Shown: positions 33,106 to 45,155, counted from the stretch's first letter. The stretch is 64,000 nt of DNA from Zopfochytrium polystomum (GCA_025765615.1 JAIVFJ010000056.1:268093-332092), one strand, 5' to 3'. Numbers and translations are program-made. The notes: generated from the letters alone by a model not told the origin.

Positions 33106-33397
33106 CCTCTGGAACCTTCTGGAACCTTCTAGATCTTTCCTTCATGGAACCTTGTGGAACCTTCTGGAACCTTCTTTGCTTTCCTGACTTGTCTTGTTGT
33201 CATTGGTATCATTGGTATTGTATTACTAATTGCTCTTTCTGGAACTTTCTTTGAGTCTTGACAAGGAAGACTCTCAAAAGGTATAAAAGGGGGATGGGGG
33301 ACCTGTCCCATCCCTCAAGTGAATTATTGTTTCCAATACAATCATCACTCCTCTCTGTTCCTTGTCTGCCTTGTCCTGTCCTGCCATGTTCCTGACA
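33093..33397. mobile_element. Solo LTR of the gypsy family found at 42.4 kb
   Basis: The sequence begins TGTTATGAATCACCCTCTGG and ends TTCCTGACA, nearly matching the LTRs at 42364 and 42990. It carries tandem TGGAACCTTC units near its left end and a promoter-like TATAAAAGGGGGATGGG at about 33280. No clear 5-bp target duplication is seen, so the insertion flank may have been altered. Family-B repeat sequence starts within about 10 bp of its right end. Confidence 0.8.
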
Positions 33398-33404
33398 AGC
33401 AGCA

Positions 33405-33790
33405 AGAGGCACAAGACAGACCCGAACCTATTGTGACTGTCAGTTATCATTCTCACGATGCCCATGGGAGAGCAAGCCACCGCCAATGCAGACCTGGGCG
33501 CTGGCTTGCGCTGTTGACAAATACTCTGAGTATTAAGCGAAATGGTATCCCAGTGTTAACAGTTTTCCTACTCCTCTGCTCAAGCAGATAATATAGGAGA
33601 GGTTTTTACCCTGTGCCAGTCATGCTTACCTAGCAACTATTATAGTGTGTTTATCATCATTATGTATCAATAATTCATAACAGAGTTTTTTTCTCTTTCT
33701 CTCCTCTCCAAGTTGGGGAGAAGGACCACCCACAAACACACATCTCCACTTCATTCCCTCACTGTGGGTAGACTGTTTACACAATATCGT
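33405..33790. repeat. Dispersed repeat family B, copy 1
   Basis: About 385 bp related to 53815-54205 and, partly, to 46640-46935 and 45275-45375. Shared landmarks are GAGGCACAAGACAGACC, CCAATGCAGACCTGGGCGCT, ACAGTTTTCCT, GCCTAGCAACTAT-like sequence, CCAAGTTGGGGAGAA and ACACACATCTCCACTT. It may be a solo LTR of a second family; no coding capacity. Confidence 0.75.
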
Positions 33791-34194
33791 GCCAGGTATC
33801 TGGCTGCATCAACCACAGATACTAGCTCAGAACAACACTATCTACCACCTCCAACAAACAGAATCAGCATAGCTCAACTTTAGAAACCATTTTGTTGTGG
33901 GACTCCAAGAATATTCATAGAACGTAAGCACCAATCAAGGTTGGTTCAAGTACGTTGTGTGAACCACCCCTTGGATATTCCACGCCTTGCGCTGTCGCAT
34001 GATACAGACACAGAACCACTGCTTTTGAACGCCGGTCAAAGCCATCGATGCCGTATAACGACGAAACGTAATATTAATAACTCGCGGAACCCTTTGATCC
34101 GTCCGTTCGTAATTTGCGGTCCGTCCGTCCGTCATTGCCGGATTCATCACGTGCGTACAGCCGTCAATTGAATCTAAGTTATTTTGCTGTTGAG
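33791..34194. other. Intergenic region
   Basis: No gene recognised between the repeat block and the microsatellite upstream of the SDR gene. Confidence 0.45.
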
Positions 34195-34395
<201 letters not shown>

Positions 34396-34547
34396 GGCAC
34401 TTCAAGAGCTGAGCGACACCGCCATAAAGGCACGCGACCGCTTCTCCCCTTCCCTCCCACCCGCCACTCTCCTCGAGAAAATCGAACCCAACGCACGAAG
34501 TGATTGACAAAATCAAATACGACTCTGTCAAAAAAAACCCCGCCACC

Positions 34548-35647
34548 ATGTCCAACCCCACCCCGCTTGCCTCCCGTAACCTCGCCGGCCGCAGCGTCCT
34601 GGTCACCGGCGGCGCCGGCGGCCTCGGCCGCGCCATTGTCCGCGCCTTTGTCGCTGAGGGCGCCCGCGTCCTCGTCGTCGACATCGCCGACTCCCTGCTC
34701 GACTCATGCCGCGCCGACCTGGCCGCAGAGTTTGGCCCAGACGCCGCCGCAAGGGTCGCCACCGTGGCCGTCGACATTTCGACCGAGGCCGGCGCAAAGT
34801 CGGCCGTGGATAAGGTGGGTTAGGAAAGCCGGTGGCTGTCGGGGTGTGTGTGAATACTGCGAGATGGAGAGGAGTGGTGTGCCAACGTCTAAAACACGCT
34901 TAATACGAAAACATATTCGCCCCAATCCCCCCCACTTTCAAACAAAAAAAAAAAAAGGCTGTTCAAGAGTTTGGCACGCTCGACGTGCTCGTCAACAACG
35001 CCGGCATCATGGACGGCTTCTTCCAGGTCCACGAGCTGGACGCCGCACTGTACGCCAAAGTGCAGGCCGTGAACCTCACCGGCCCCACGTTCTTGGCGAA
35101 GCACGCCGCACTGGTGTTTCTGGCAAAAGCACCGCCCAAGGGCTGCATCGTCAATATCGGCTCTGTCGCGTCCCGGTCGGGGATGTCGGGTGAGAGCTTC
35201 GTGTTGGGATTTCTTCGTGTGTGGGTGGGCTCGCGCGAAAGGGTTTTCTGTGCTTGCAGATCTCCTCACTCAACGACAACCCCAACAATTAAACAAAAAC
35301 ATAAAAAAAAAAAATAAAAAAAAACACGTCACAAAGGCTGCGCCTACACAATCAGCAAACACGGCCTGGCCGGGCTCTCCAAGAACATTGCCGTACAGTA
35401 CGCCGCGCGCGGCATCCGCTCCAACCTGATCCTTCCCAACGGCATGGTGACGGGGATCATGCGCCCGGGGGCCAGCGTGAGCGTCGAGGGCCAGAAGACG
35501 ATGGAGAAGGTCATGGCGATGGTAGGCCCGCAGCTGATGGTGGGCACGGACAAGGTGGCCGCGCTGGCGGTGCACCTGGCGTCCGACGCCGCCGAGGGCA
35601 TCAGCGGCGCCGAGATCCCGGTCGACAACGCGTACTTGGCGTATTGA
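34548..35647 (+). CDS. Classical short-chain dehydrogenase/reductase (SDR), 3 exons, 269 aa
   Basis: An NAD(P)-dependent oxidoreductase of the Rossmann-fold SDR family. Exons 34548-34814, 34958-35189 and 35337-35647 join in frame; the start has a strong context (CCACCATGT). The cofactor motif is TGGAGGLG near residue 21, followed by VVDIAD (an Asp that usually favours NAD). LVNNAG, the catalytic Ser in IVNIGSVASRSG and the catalytic Tyr/Lys in YTISK are all present. The end GISGAEIPVDNAYLAY is typical of the family. Length is normal and no lesion is seen. The substrate cannot be inferred. Introns are 143 and 147 nt, each with an A-rich stretch before the acceptor. Confidence 0.92.
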
Positions 35648-36075
35648 TGAAGCGTGTTGCACAATGTATCTACGCAAACAGCCCACAATTAAAAAAAAAA
35701 AATGGAAAGGGTTGCTTTTTTTTTGATTGTAGCGCAAGTGTGGCGGATTCACTGCAAGAGCGATTTCTTCCGTTACAGGTGGACAGCATACTTGAATAAC
35801 AGCTTGTGTTTGGGGGCGGCGGGACAGCACGCAGTATGCTCAAGGAACATCTACGGTCGGTGGGTCGCCTTCCGCTTGACGCCTGCTTTGGTTTTGGAGC
35901 AATGCGGCTCGGTGCCGATGGCATCGATTTGATGTATTCAAAAAAATGAGGGTTGCTCGTCTGACATGTTTGAAGCATAGAAGTGTCACAGAAAAGAAAA
36001 AAAAAAACAAAGGCTCTGCCCCGCAGTCAGATGCTTGCCTTGGATCGGGCTCAGACTGCGCGAGGAGCGCGTCCC
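35648..36075. other. Convergent intergenic region between SDR and HET-domain genes
   Basis: No gene recognised. Short A and T runs occur near 35690-35722 and 35995-36009. Confidence 0.5.
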
Positions 36076-38060
36076 TCACTTTATAAGAACGTCGCGGACA
36101 CTAAAATCCTCAAACAGAGCCACAGGGGGCTGAGCTCCATTGGTCGGCGGCGCAGGCTGCTTCTTATCCGCGGGCTCAGCAGCGTACGTAAAGTTGTGGT
36201 ACACCCCGACTTTCTTGAGCACCAGCGGTTTGCCCTCCTCGCACGGCTCCAGCGGCACGCACACGGCGTAGTCGTCCGCAAAGTGGTTCGCGCCGTCGCA
36301 CGATATCGACGTCCCCACCAACACCAGGATGACCTGCTTCCCCGCCGCGATCTCGGCGACCGCGTTCGCGTCGTCGGCGATCCCCGAAAACACCTGCCCC
36401 TTGGCCGTCACGATCTCGACTTTTTTCACAAACTTTGGGTACGCGAACGTCGGCTCTTTCTTGTCGTCGTTCTTGGCGAGGTAGATGTTCCCGCCCGCCA
36501 GCAGGCTCCCCGACATCCGGTCCCAGAACCCGTGCGTCTTGTACTGGTTCTCGTACCGCAGCGTCTCCGCCCGCGCCCACGACAGGAGCGGCGGGTCGAT
36601 TTCTACCATGAACGCCATCAGAGCGAGCAGTTCGGAAAAGTACGCTTGTGGGTCGGAGAGATAGTGGTTGTCGCGGAGCACCGTGAACTGCGCGACATGG
36701 ACGACGCGCGTCTCGGGGATGCGGACGCCTTCGCGGGAGACGACCGGCCTCACGTCGTGGTCGAGGAAGCGCATGCCGTCTTGGAGGCTGGTGAAGCGGT
36801 CGTAGTCATTGTACTCGTATTCAAATGCGTTGTCTGTCAGGAACCGGCGGATCTCTGAGGGCTCGGCGCGCCGACGCATCGAGCCGTTGATGTAAAAGCC
36901 AGGCTCGAAAGAACCGAAAAAGCTCGTGTTGCTGGAAGATGCCGCCGAGGTGAGCTCGGCGTGGAACGCCTCCTGGCGCAGCTCCGGCGGCGTCGGGGCA
37001 ATGGTCCCAAACTGCTTGACGACCGCCGAACCCATGGCGAGCGCAAAGTCGGAGGCGACCTCGGCAAACGTCTTTTCGTAGTCGACCGTGATTTTCGAGT
37101 GGTCAAAGGCGTCCGGGTCGTCGCTGGGCAGCACGCCGAGCACGCCGTACAGGCGATCGGTGGCGTAGCGCGAGGTGCGGACGCTGGACAGGAGCAGCGC
37201 GGTGCGGACAGATGGATTTGTGATGCCGAGAGGGAGTAGCTGCAGCCCCGCCGTGAGCGCGGACTCGGGCGTCAGGCCACCAAAGAGCTGCTCCATCTGG
37301 CCGGCCATCCACACCTGGCCGATGACGTGCTTTCGCGACATCCACACCGGAACGGGCTCTGGGACCGTCGGGTCGGCTTGCCGGGAAGAGAACAAGGACG
37401 TTATTGAGGTCTTCTTGGGCGACGCCGGGGGAGCAGTTTCCACATAAAAAAAGAGTCTACGAGGAAGAACGCACTCTTGGAGTGTCCACCTGGCAGCAAC
37501 GAGAGCGGAGGGTGAGCCCAGGCATTAACGATTTTTAGCGATTTTTTCACTTACAGTCGGGTGAACCACCGGGCGGGTTTCTGGCCCTTTCGCAACGGGA
37601 TCGACGGCTTGCCGAGGTCATCGAGGAAAACCCACACGCACGCCGCGTTCGTGTAGTAGCTGCCCATGCGCGAGACTTCGACAGCCTTTGCGGCGTTGTC
37701 GTTCTGCGGGATGCACAAGACGTCCATCCAGATGTGGGTGAACTGCGGGGGCGCCATCGGGGTGGCGGGGTCGGCGGCACCAGCGGCGACCTGAGCATCG
37801 TGGTCCAGGACGGACGCGCCGCCAAAGTAGATGGCGCGAAGGGCGGCGTCGAGGATCTCGGGCGAGCAGCTCGGGACCGGCCACTTTGACTCGAATGGGG
37901 CGGTGGTTGTAGGCCCAGCGGCGGTGACGAGCGCGGGCGCGGCGGTCCACGCGAAGCTACCCTGCTGCGGCCACAGGTACGAGACGGCGGCGAAGGGCGG
38001 GGCTGAGGCCGCGTCGGCAAAATGCTCGAGCTTGTTGGTGCGGGTGTTGAGGAGAAGCAT
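36076..38060 (-). CDS. HET (heterokaryon incompatibility) domain protein, 2 exons, 639 aa
   Basis: HET domains in fungi trigger cell death or non-self responses. Exon 1 (38060-37555) and exon 2 (37489-36076) flank a 65-nt intron. The N-terminal HET domain shows FAAVSYLW, IWMDVLCIPQNDNAAKAVEV, SRMGSYYTNAACVWVFLDD and WFTRLWTLQECVLPRRLFF across the splice. Next comes the common HET-protein middle part (SVRTSRYATDRLYGVLGVLP and DYEKTFAEVASDFALAMGS). Residues about 330-640 have no recognised partner domain such as NACHT or ankyrin; they include a Trp/Tyr-rich stretch (RYENQYKTHGFWDRMSGSLL) and an end rich in Pro. The frame is intact. The 5' leader holds TG and CTGT microsatellites. Confidence 0.9.
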
Positions 38061-38226
38061 TGTTAACGTGTGAGTGAGTGAGTGTGTGAGTGATTGAGTG
38101 TGTGTGTGTGTGAGAACGTGTGTGTGAGCGTGTGTGTGTGTGTGGATCGGATCGATCTCGGCGCCCTTTCTTTGTCGTCTTTCCCGATCCGACAGTTGTA
38201 TTTATACCATGTATTTCTTTCTGTTT

Positions 38227-38289
<63 letters not shown>

Positions 38290-38555
38290 GTCTGTCTGTG
38301 CGTGCCCTCTGTTGACTCCCGAACACTGTTTGTCTCTCTCTCTGTCCATTATATAAACCCTGCCAATGCGGCGCAGCCATAGTTCACACAACGCCCAGCG
38401 CGCAGCCACGAACGCGTCCTTTTCAGTGACAAGGAAAGAAAGAAACAAGCTGGAAAACAGAATCGACTGTGACCAATCGCGGCACGCGGCACGGGCGGGA
38501 TGAAAGAGTAAGATATGGGAAGGCTACGCCTTACCACCTCGCCGCGAGATATGGA
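38061..38555. repeat. TG and CTGT microsatellites in the HET gene leader
   Basis: TG-rich tracts (about 38068-38142) and a CTGT tetranucleotide repeat (about 38226-38300) precede the minus-strand HET gene; ATTATATAAA occurs at 38349-38358. No gene recognised. Confidence 0.75.
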
Positions 38556-38588
38556 TAATCCAGCTCCCCCAGAAGGGGAGCTGGATTA
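38556..38588. repeat. Perfect 14-bp hairpin
   Basis: TAATCCAGCTCCCC (38556-38569) and its exact complement GGGGAGCTGGATTA (38575-38588) are separated by 5 nt. It stands at the change from GC-rich gene-dense DNA to the tRNA/repeat zone. Confidence 0.85.
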
Positions 38589-39484
38589 AACTTTTGTATT
38601 AGTGTTGCGCAACGATTGGTCAAGATTGAAAGGTTGTTCATGTCCAATCTTTGACACTTCTCCAGCCTCTTTTGTCCAGGTCTCCAAGATTCTCGCTCGC
38701 TGTACTTCTATACTTCTGATTGATCACCCCCAATTGGCACATGCTGCCCTCTCGCCCTCTGTCCAGCCAAAGCGGTTATACCTGCTGCAGGTAGCAGTGC
38801 TTTGGTCAAAAGGCCTCGCTGAGGCCAGGGGATCAGCACCGAGAGTCAACAGAACTGGGAACGTGGTGCGCGAGTGTGGCAGGCAAGTGCGGCTAGCACG
38901 GCTCCATTGCTTCAACTAAAACCCCTGAGCGAATTAATGATTGGCTCCCCTAATTCACTAATCAAAAAATGGGCCCTGAGGGATTCACGTGTAGGTTTAA
39001 ATCCTCCAAGCTGCGCAGCTCGGAATTAAATACAACGTATTCTTCGGGCTGCTGCTGCTGCTGATGCTGCTTGTGCCGGTTAAACCAGACCGGCACCACA
39101 AGCGAGGGCGTGGGGAAATGCGGCTTCCCACACATACTGCACACATAGCGAATTGACTGTCCAGTCATCATCGCTTAACAATGGTACATAGGCATCTTCA
39201 GCCGAGTGGACCCTCAAGGCATCACTCATACGAAGAGGCCAGATTCCGGAATCGCTCAACCTCGGCTCATGCCAGGACGCCTGCGTGGCGCACGGCCAGG
39301 GTTCCGCCGTTAGCAGTTGGGTCCTTGTAAAGTCAGGGCTCCTGTCATTCTTGGCAAACCAGATTGAGTCCCACACCAGACTCCTGTTTGTGCAGTCATA
39401 CACAGCCTTAATGTTCAAGTACACCACATGCATCTGGTGCTATTGCTGCAACTGAAGACATCCAAGTATCTCCAGCAGTCCAAA
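38589..39484. other. Region with unassigned minus-strand ORFs
   Basis: Minus-strand frames ending at 39080 and 38962 read well as protein (NRSLVWDSIWFAKNDRSPDF; CSMCGKPHFPTPSLVVPVWF), and may be parts of one gene or element broken by a frame change near 39140. The second has a CxxC pair and a Gln-rich stretch. No family recognised. Confidence 0.35.
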
Positions 39485-39554
39485 AGCATAGCAGGACTCG
39501 AACCTGCAATCTTTCGATCCGAAGTCGAACGCGGTAACCATTTCGCCATATGCC
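39485..39554 (-). tRNA. tRNA-Arg(TCG)
   Basis: 70 nt. The anticodon arm is TTCGA-CTTCGGA-TCGAA with anticodon TCG. The T arm is GCAGG-TTCGAGT-CCTGC. The acceptor pairs in six of seven positions, counting one G-U. No intron. Confidence 0.85.
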
Positions 39555-40597
39555 CACACCAAATCTTTGAAAGACTGTCATCATTCGCCTCCTGCTTGTT
39601 TCCTGTTTTTTTTTTTTGGTTGGTGTGTGTTCTGCCTTTTCATTTCACTCCCCACCCCCTTACCGTTCTGCAGGTGGCTAGTGTTCAAGAGGACCAATGG
39701 CAAGGGGATTAACAGCATGAAGGTGCAACAATCAGGATCCTGCCAATCAAACTGGACTCGAGCAAGAGACTTTGCCCACCGATGCTGTCTGTTGTAACTT
39801 GTGCTTGCTGTCAGTTTGGCATTTAGATAGCTAAAGGAAGGATAATGGTCAGTTGGGATTGGCAGGCCAAGTGTCCCACCCAGCAACCCAAGTGATTGCA
39901 TTGCAAGTTTGCACTTTTTTTTTGCACGAGGAGAAAATTTTTTCAATCAATGTAGCACAAATCTGAGATAAATTTGAGTTTGATTTGAATTCGAATCGGA
40001 CTTGAATCAAATGAATTCTCCAGTATAGAGTGATTTGAATTCAATTTGATTCAGGTTTTATAAGTAAAAAATCGAAATTCCATTTGATTTGGCGCAATTT
40101 GAGTGCAAAAACAGCCATTTGTCAGATTCAAATGTCTGGGAAATACATTTTTTCTTGTCATTTGGGTCTGGAAAGCAGAATCAAATCAAATCAAACCCAA
40201 ATGGGGATCTGGTCTGTGGCAGACGCTCCTTGTAAAGTGCTTTGCAGCTGTCCATCACTGCTAGAAATCATTGTCAGCTCTGCTGCTGGCAAGCTTGTGG
40301 CATCAGGGAGATTGTTGCCCTCATTGCAGCATATGATGGCAAAATCAGAGAGAAAAGACACACCTGGCGCTTATGGCCCTGCTTTGGCAAGTGATGGTTT
40401 TGGTTTCCTGAGAGTGCCCTTTGGCACTTCGAGGGTGCAGGAACTTTGTCATGAGCATCTTCAGGTGTGTTTTTCCCCTTGTTTGTCTGGGGATCCAACT
40501 TCCAAGCTCTGCAGGAGACTTGCACAATGGAATGCCGAGCAACACCCCAGGGAGTCAGCAGCCAGGCAACATTCCACACAAATCTACAACCCTTATC

Positions 40598-40687
40598 GGT
40601 ACCGGGTGGACTTGAACCACCAACCTTGCGGTGTGCTGCTGACCATGTCTAACAGCCGCACGCGCTAACCAGTTGCTCCACGGCAGC
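40598..40687 (-). tRNA. tRNA-Asn(GTT) with intron
   Basis: 90 nt including an intron of about 17 nt after position 37. The anticodon stem TGCGG/CCGCA encloses CTGTTA with anticodon GTT. The T arm is GGTGG-TTCAAGT-CCACC. The acceptor is GCTGCCG with CGGTACC (one mismatch, one G-U). Confidence 0.85.
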
Positions 40688-41736
40688 ATATTGCAGTTTG
40701 GAGATGGTTGCCAATTGATCCAATTCTTTTCACACTTTCCCATTCAAGGAAGCGTTCAAAATGTGTGGCAGAGATTGCATATGACCATAGGATTGTTCGG
40801 TTTTGTGTTGACTCTCCATTCTCAAAATGGCATGCCACTGCAGACTCAGAGGCCAGGCTGCAGGGCAAAGTATGTAAATCAAACAAAGGACCACTCCCCA
40901 AAAGCTATTGGACTTCACGAAATGTAATGCGGTCAATTTTTCTGTCTGGACCCCTGCCATGCACCTGTGGCAGCAAAAAAGTGTCAGGCACCATTTGTAA
41001 ATTTGCAGCACAAGGTGACCCAATGCTGGACCGTGTCTAATGACTGCAAATACCACAGTCTTTTGGGTAAAAGCACACGCTTGAAGGTCCAAATATCACT
41101 GATAACAGATAAAATGAGGTTTTGGCATAATAGTAGTATGCGCAAAGGATACCAAAATGAGGTTTTCTGTATCTGTTATCAGTTCAGACATATTAGATAC
41201 ATTCTGCAGGCTGCACTGTGCGAGAAAAAAAAATGTTAGTGTTGTCAGCATTTTGCCCAGTATGAAAACCTGCAGAGGCGTGAACCAATTTGGTGGGTCT
41301 GAAAAGCAAACAGTGCCTTCTCAAGGAAATTTGCTCTTTGGCAATTCGACACTGATACAGGGCGAAACGTCCTACGCTTCACTTTGAGACTGAAAACCTT
41401 AACAGACATTCACCTTTCCCTCATCGCACTGTAAATGCCCAAACTGCTGAATAGGGTCTAACACAAATCGAGTCATTTTCAATGTTTGATTTGATTTGAT
41501 TTGATTTTCTGAATATAAATGACAATTTTCCCATGTTATTCGGCCATTTGATTCAGTAAATTTTCAATTTTTGGGCTGAACAGTCAGACATAAGAAAATT
41601 TTACTGATGATGGAATCGCTTTTGAATCAATCCCAAATGGTCATTCGAATCAAATGCAGGGGTTGTGTTTCATCCTACTGCTGTATCTGACAATGCCTCC
41701 CTAGATCAAGTTGCTCATGCCACAGAAACAGACCAC

Positions 41737-41836
41737 GCCCGATGTGGGGGTCGAACCCACAGCCTTGTGATGGCTCACATGCACATGTCGCACATGCCGT
41801 AAGAGTCACACGCTCTACCGATTGAGCTAACCAGGC
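41737..41836 (-). tRNA. tRNA-Lys(CTT) with intron
   Basis: 100 nt. The anticodon stem TGTGA/TCACA surrounds CTCTTA, giving anticodon CTT, with an intron of about 28 nt in the loop. The D arm is AGCTCAATCGGTAGAGC and the T arm is TGTGGGTTCGACCCCCACA. The acceptor is GCCTGGT with ATCGGGC. Confidence 0.87.
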
Positions 41837-42363
41837 AACACACACTGCATTTTTCCGCCTAATTTGATCAGGAGAATAATCACAACTCCCTCCATTGGCC
41901 TGTTCTTGCGTCATCATATAGCCTTCCTGCGGAAAACTGAATAGTGATAGAGAGTGGACAAAATCTGTGTGCAGTGTCAGAGGCACCGTGCACTCCTCCT
42001 TGCTGCAGTACACGCAGCTGTTACTGCTTGCAATAGGCTCAAATGACACACGCAGACCCCTTGCTTCAGCTGGGAGCAATTCTACAGTGGCAGCAGTTGA
42101 TGGAACCCACATTCTAAGTCTGACTGAACACTTGCACAGTGGTTGTTTGGAGCCACTTGGCTCAAGCTGACTGTTAAGCGTCTGCCTCCCATCTGTTACC
42201 TGTGCCCTAACTCTGTGTCCCTTTTGCTCACATGTTTGCAAAAATGAATGAAGCTCCCCCAATAGTTATAATCACTCCAGCTAATCACAAACATAGTAGA
42301 ACCATTTTTGTTGATAATCCTTGGCTTCAAGGATTTGTAGAAGCTGAAGGATACTCTCATGTG
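41837..42363. other. AT-rich spacer
   Basis: No gene recognised between tRNA-Lys and the gypsy LTR. Confidence 0.4.
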
Positions 42364-42741
42364 TGTTATGAATCACCCTCTGGAAACCTCTGGAACCTTC
42401 TAGAACATTCCTTCATGGAACCTTCTGGAACCTTCTGGAACCTTCTGGAACCTTCTGGAACCTTCTAGAACATTCCTTCATGGAACCTTGTGGAACCTTC
42501 TGGAACCTTCTTTGCTTTCCTGACTTGTCTTGTTGTCATTGGTATCATTGGTATCATTGTATTACTAATTGCTCTTTCTGGAACTTTCTTTGAGTCTTGA
42601 CAAGGAACACTCTCAAAAGGTATAAAAGGGGGATGGGGGACCTGTCCCATCCCTCAAGTGAATTATTGTTTCCAATACAATCATCACTCCTCTCAGTTCC
42701 TTCTCTGCCTTGCCTTGCCTTGTCCTGCCATGTTCCTGACA
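42364..42741. mobile_element. Ty3/gypsy LTR (first of two)
   Basis: 378 bp starting TGTTATGAATCACCCTCTGG and ending TTCCTGACA. It has tandem TGGAACCTTC-type units near the left end and a TATAAAAGGGGGATGGG promoter-like box near 42620. A leader and gag start (ATG 42782) follow, so this is a 5' LTR. Confidence 0.85.
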
Positions 42742-42781
42742 TCATAATTCACTTCACCCTCTCCTACTACTCTCTGCCATC

Positions 42782-42989
42782 ATGTCTGACCCAAACAACA
42801 CCTTCCCTGATGCAACTGCCTTCCAAGCCTTGATGGACCAATTACAAGCCCTTTCAAGACAGACACACCAACCTCAAGAACAAGTCCTTCACCAGCAGCA
42901 CCAGCTTCAACAACAACTTCACCAACAAGAACATCAAGCTCTTCCCCTGCCTCAAGCCAACCAAGCAAGAGAGCCCAAGGTTCCCAGCC
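42782..42989 (+). pseudogene. 5' fragment of gypsy gag, cut by a second LTR
   Basis: The frame MSDPNNTFPDATAFQALMDQ continues through a Gln/His-rich coiled part (LHQQHQLQQQLHQQEHQALP) and stops being gag exactly at KVPS, where the next LTR begins. Its sequence is nearly identical to the start of the gag at 43393. Confidence 0.85.
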
Positions 42990-43352
42990 TGTTATGAATC
43001 ACCCTCTGGAAACCTCTGGAACCTTCTAGAACATTTCTTCATGGAACCTTCTGGAACCTTCTGGAACCTTCTAGAACATTCCTTCATGGAACCTTGTGGA
43101 ACCTTGTGGAACCTTCTGGAACCTTCTTTGCTTTCCTGACTTGTCTTGTTGTCATTGGTATCATTGGTATCATTGTATTACTAATTGCTCTTTCTGGAAC
43201 TTTCTTTGAGTCTTGACAAGGAACACTCTCAAAAGGTATAAAAGGGGGATGGGGGACCTGTCCCATCCCTCAAGTGAATTATTGTTTCCAATACAATCAT
43301 CACTCCTCTCAGTTCCTTGTCTGCCTTGCCCTGTCCTGCCCTGTTCCTGACA
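42990..43352. mobile_element. Ty3/gypsy LTR (second of two)
   Basis: 363 bp, same ends as the first LTR. Joined directly to the interrupted gag at its left end; followed by the same leader and a second gag start at 43393. Confidence 0.85.
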
Positions 43353-43392
43353 TCATAATTCACTTCACCCTCTCCCACTACTCTCTGCCATC

Positions 43393-44120
43393 ATGTCTGA
43401 CCCAAACAACACCTTCCCTGATGCAACTGCCTTCCAAGCCTTGATGGACCAATTACAAGCCCTCTCAAGACAGACACACCAACTTCAAGAACAAGTCCTT
43501 CACCAGCAGCACCAGCTTCAACAACAACTTCACCAACAAGAACATCAAGCTCTTCCCCTGCCTCAAGCCAACCAAGCAAGAGAGCCCAAGGTTCCCAGCC
43601 CTGACAAGTTCACTGGGCTGGCCAAAGACCTTAGGAACTTCATGGCCACTGTGGAGAATGTCATCCTTCTCCAACCTTCAAGATTTCCCAGTGAGCAAGT
43701 CAAGGTTCTTTTCACAAGCACCCTCCTGTCTGGTCAAGCTCAATCATGGTACAGATCTCTCCCAAGCACACCCACCACCCTGCAAGAGCTCTGGGAGGGG
43801 CTTACGCGTCTTGGACGGCAAGATCCAAGCTCAAGCATATCAAGCAAGGAAAGCAATCTTGTGTGGCCTACACCAACCAATTCAAGCAACTAGCCAAAGA
43901 CTCTGGATACAATGATGCAGCTCTGATGGAGCTGTACCATGATGGTCTCCATGAGTCCATCCAAGACATGCTCTCCCAGTCTCTGCACATCCCTGAGACC
44001 TTGGAAGAGTACATTCTCCTTGCCATCAAGATTGACAACAGACTCTACTCCAAGAGGCTGAAGCATGCCAGCCTAAAACGTTACCCAGAGAAGCTCTGTG
44101 TTGTCTTCACATACCACTAG
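43393..44120 (+). pseudogene. Ty3/gypsy gag, frame-broken and 3'-truncated
   Basis: The retroelement capsid-like protein starts MSDPNNTFPDATAFQALMDQ and has the capsid part DKFTGLAKDLRNFMATVENV followed by GQAQSWYRSLPSTPTTLQEL. Near 43820-43840 the gag reading changes frame and continues as KQGKQSCVAYTNQFKQLAKD, GYNDAALMELYHDGLHESIQ and EEYILLAIKIDNRLY, all typical of Ty3/gypsy Gag. It ends at 44120 without a zinc knuckle, and no protease, reverse transcriptase or integrase follows. Confidence 0.85.
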
Positions 44121-44583
44121 TTTGTAAGGTTTATTGCAATACAATAAATGCAAAATTCTCCAGTATTGGTTATCGATTTGGATCCTCAGTAAGGTCTCAC
44201 ACGAATCAGACAGGATTCGATGCCTGATTGGACTTGATTCGGGTTTTTGGTCTCAAATTGTTACTTTTAGCAAAGGCTCTGGCATTTAATTCGATAAAAT
44301 GACCACTTTGTAGCTGAATGAATGACGTTAAATCAGCTGGATATCCAAAAATTTACTAATTAAAATTTTTCAAATTGAACTCAAATGGAAGATTTTGACA
44401 AGTTGAAGAAATCATTTATAACCAGATGCGAACAATGCCAAAGTCCCACCTGATTCGATTCATGGTAGATCCTGACCCTTAGTCATTTCCGCCACCCTCC
44501 AATTAACAGAGAACGACCACCAAGAGTGGGATCCAAAATGGCAATGGAGGGAGCGGCCAGACCTGGTTTCAATCCTATCCAAC
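44121..44583. other. AT-rich spacer with TTGATTCG-type words
   Basis: No gene recognised. Sequence such as GGACTTGATTCGGG resembles stretches at 39975-40200, 41480-41660, 53150-53300 and 55500-55610. Confidence 0.45.
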
Positions 44584-44664
44584 GACAACGGCAGGACTCG
44601 AACGTGCGCACCCAAAGAGTAACAGATTTCGAGTCTGTCGCCTTAACCGCTCGGCCACGTTGTC
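44584..44664 (-). tRNA. tRNA-Ser(CGA)
   Basis: 81 nt with a long variable arm. The anticodon arm is ACAGA-CTCGAAA-TCTGT with anticodon CGA. The acceptor GACAACG pairs perfectly with CGTTGTC. No intron. It is the intact relative of the pseudogene at 54300. Confidence 0.93.
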
Positions 44665-45083
44665 AGCAGGACCTCACAGTCATAATGACTTTATTTGCCT
44701 TATTGCTATGCAGCTGTTGGCAGAAAGTCCTCACCTGGAGTGAACTGTTGCGACAGCCAAAACAGAAGCCAAACATCCTGAGACAGACAACCGTAGAACT
44801 GCAACCCTGGTCTTTCTGGGAGACTAAGACACCCTGTTGCATCACCCTGATGAGGGCAAAACTCCATTGAGTATGTGAAGCAATGAAGGGGCCATGACTC
44901 TGGATCAATTCCTATCAACTTGTCAGTGTAAAGCACAATGACGTGGTGTGGTGTCTGGCCTGTGGAATGAAACCTTAGGAACCTTACCAAGTACTTGCAC
45001 ATCCCTTAAATACCATCAGGAGGGTACAAATGGGTTAGACAATCTTGAACACAGTACAACCCATTTGTGAATACTCCAACAAT

Positions 45084-45155
45084 GGAGGCAGTGGGGTTCG
45101 AACCCACGGCATCTCGCATGCAAAGCGAGCTATCTACCACTGATATATACCCCCC
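45084..45155 (-). tRNA. tRNA-Ala(TGC)
   Basis: About 71-72 nt. The anticodon arm is CTCGC-TTTGCAT-GCGAG with anticodon TGC. The T arm is GTGGG-TTCGAAC-CCCAC. The acceptor is GGGGGTA with TGCCTCC (two G-U pairs). Confidence 0.92.
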
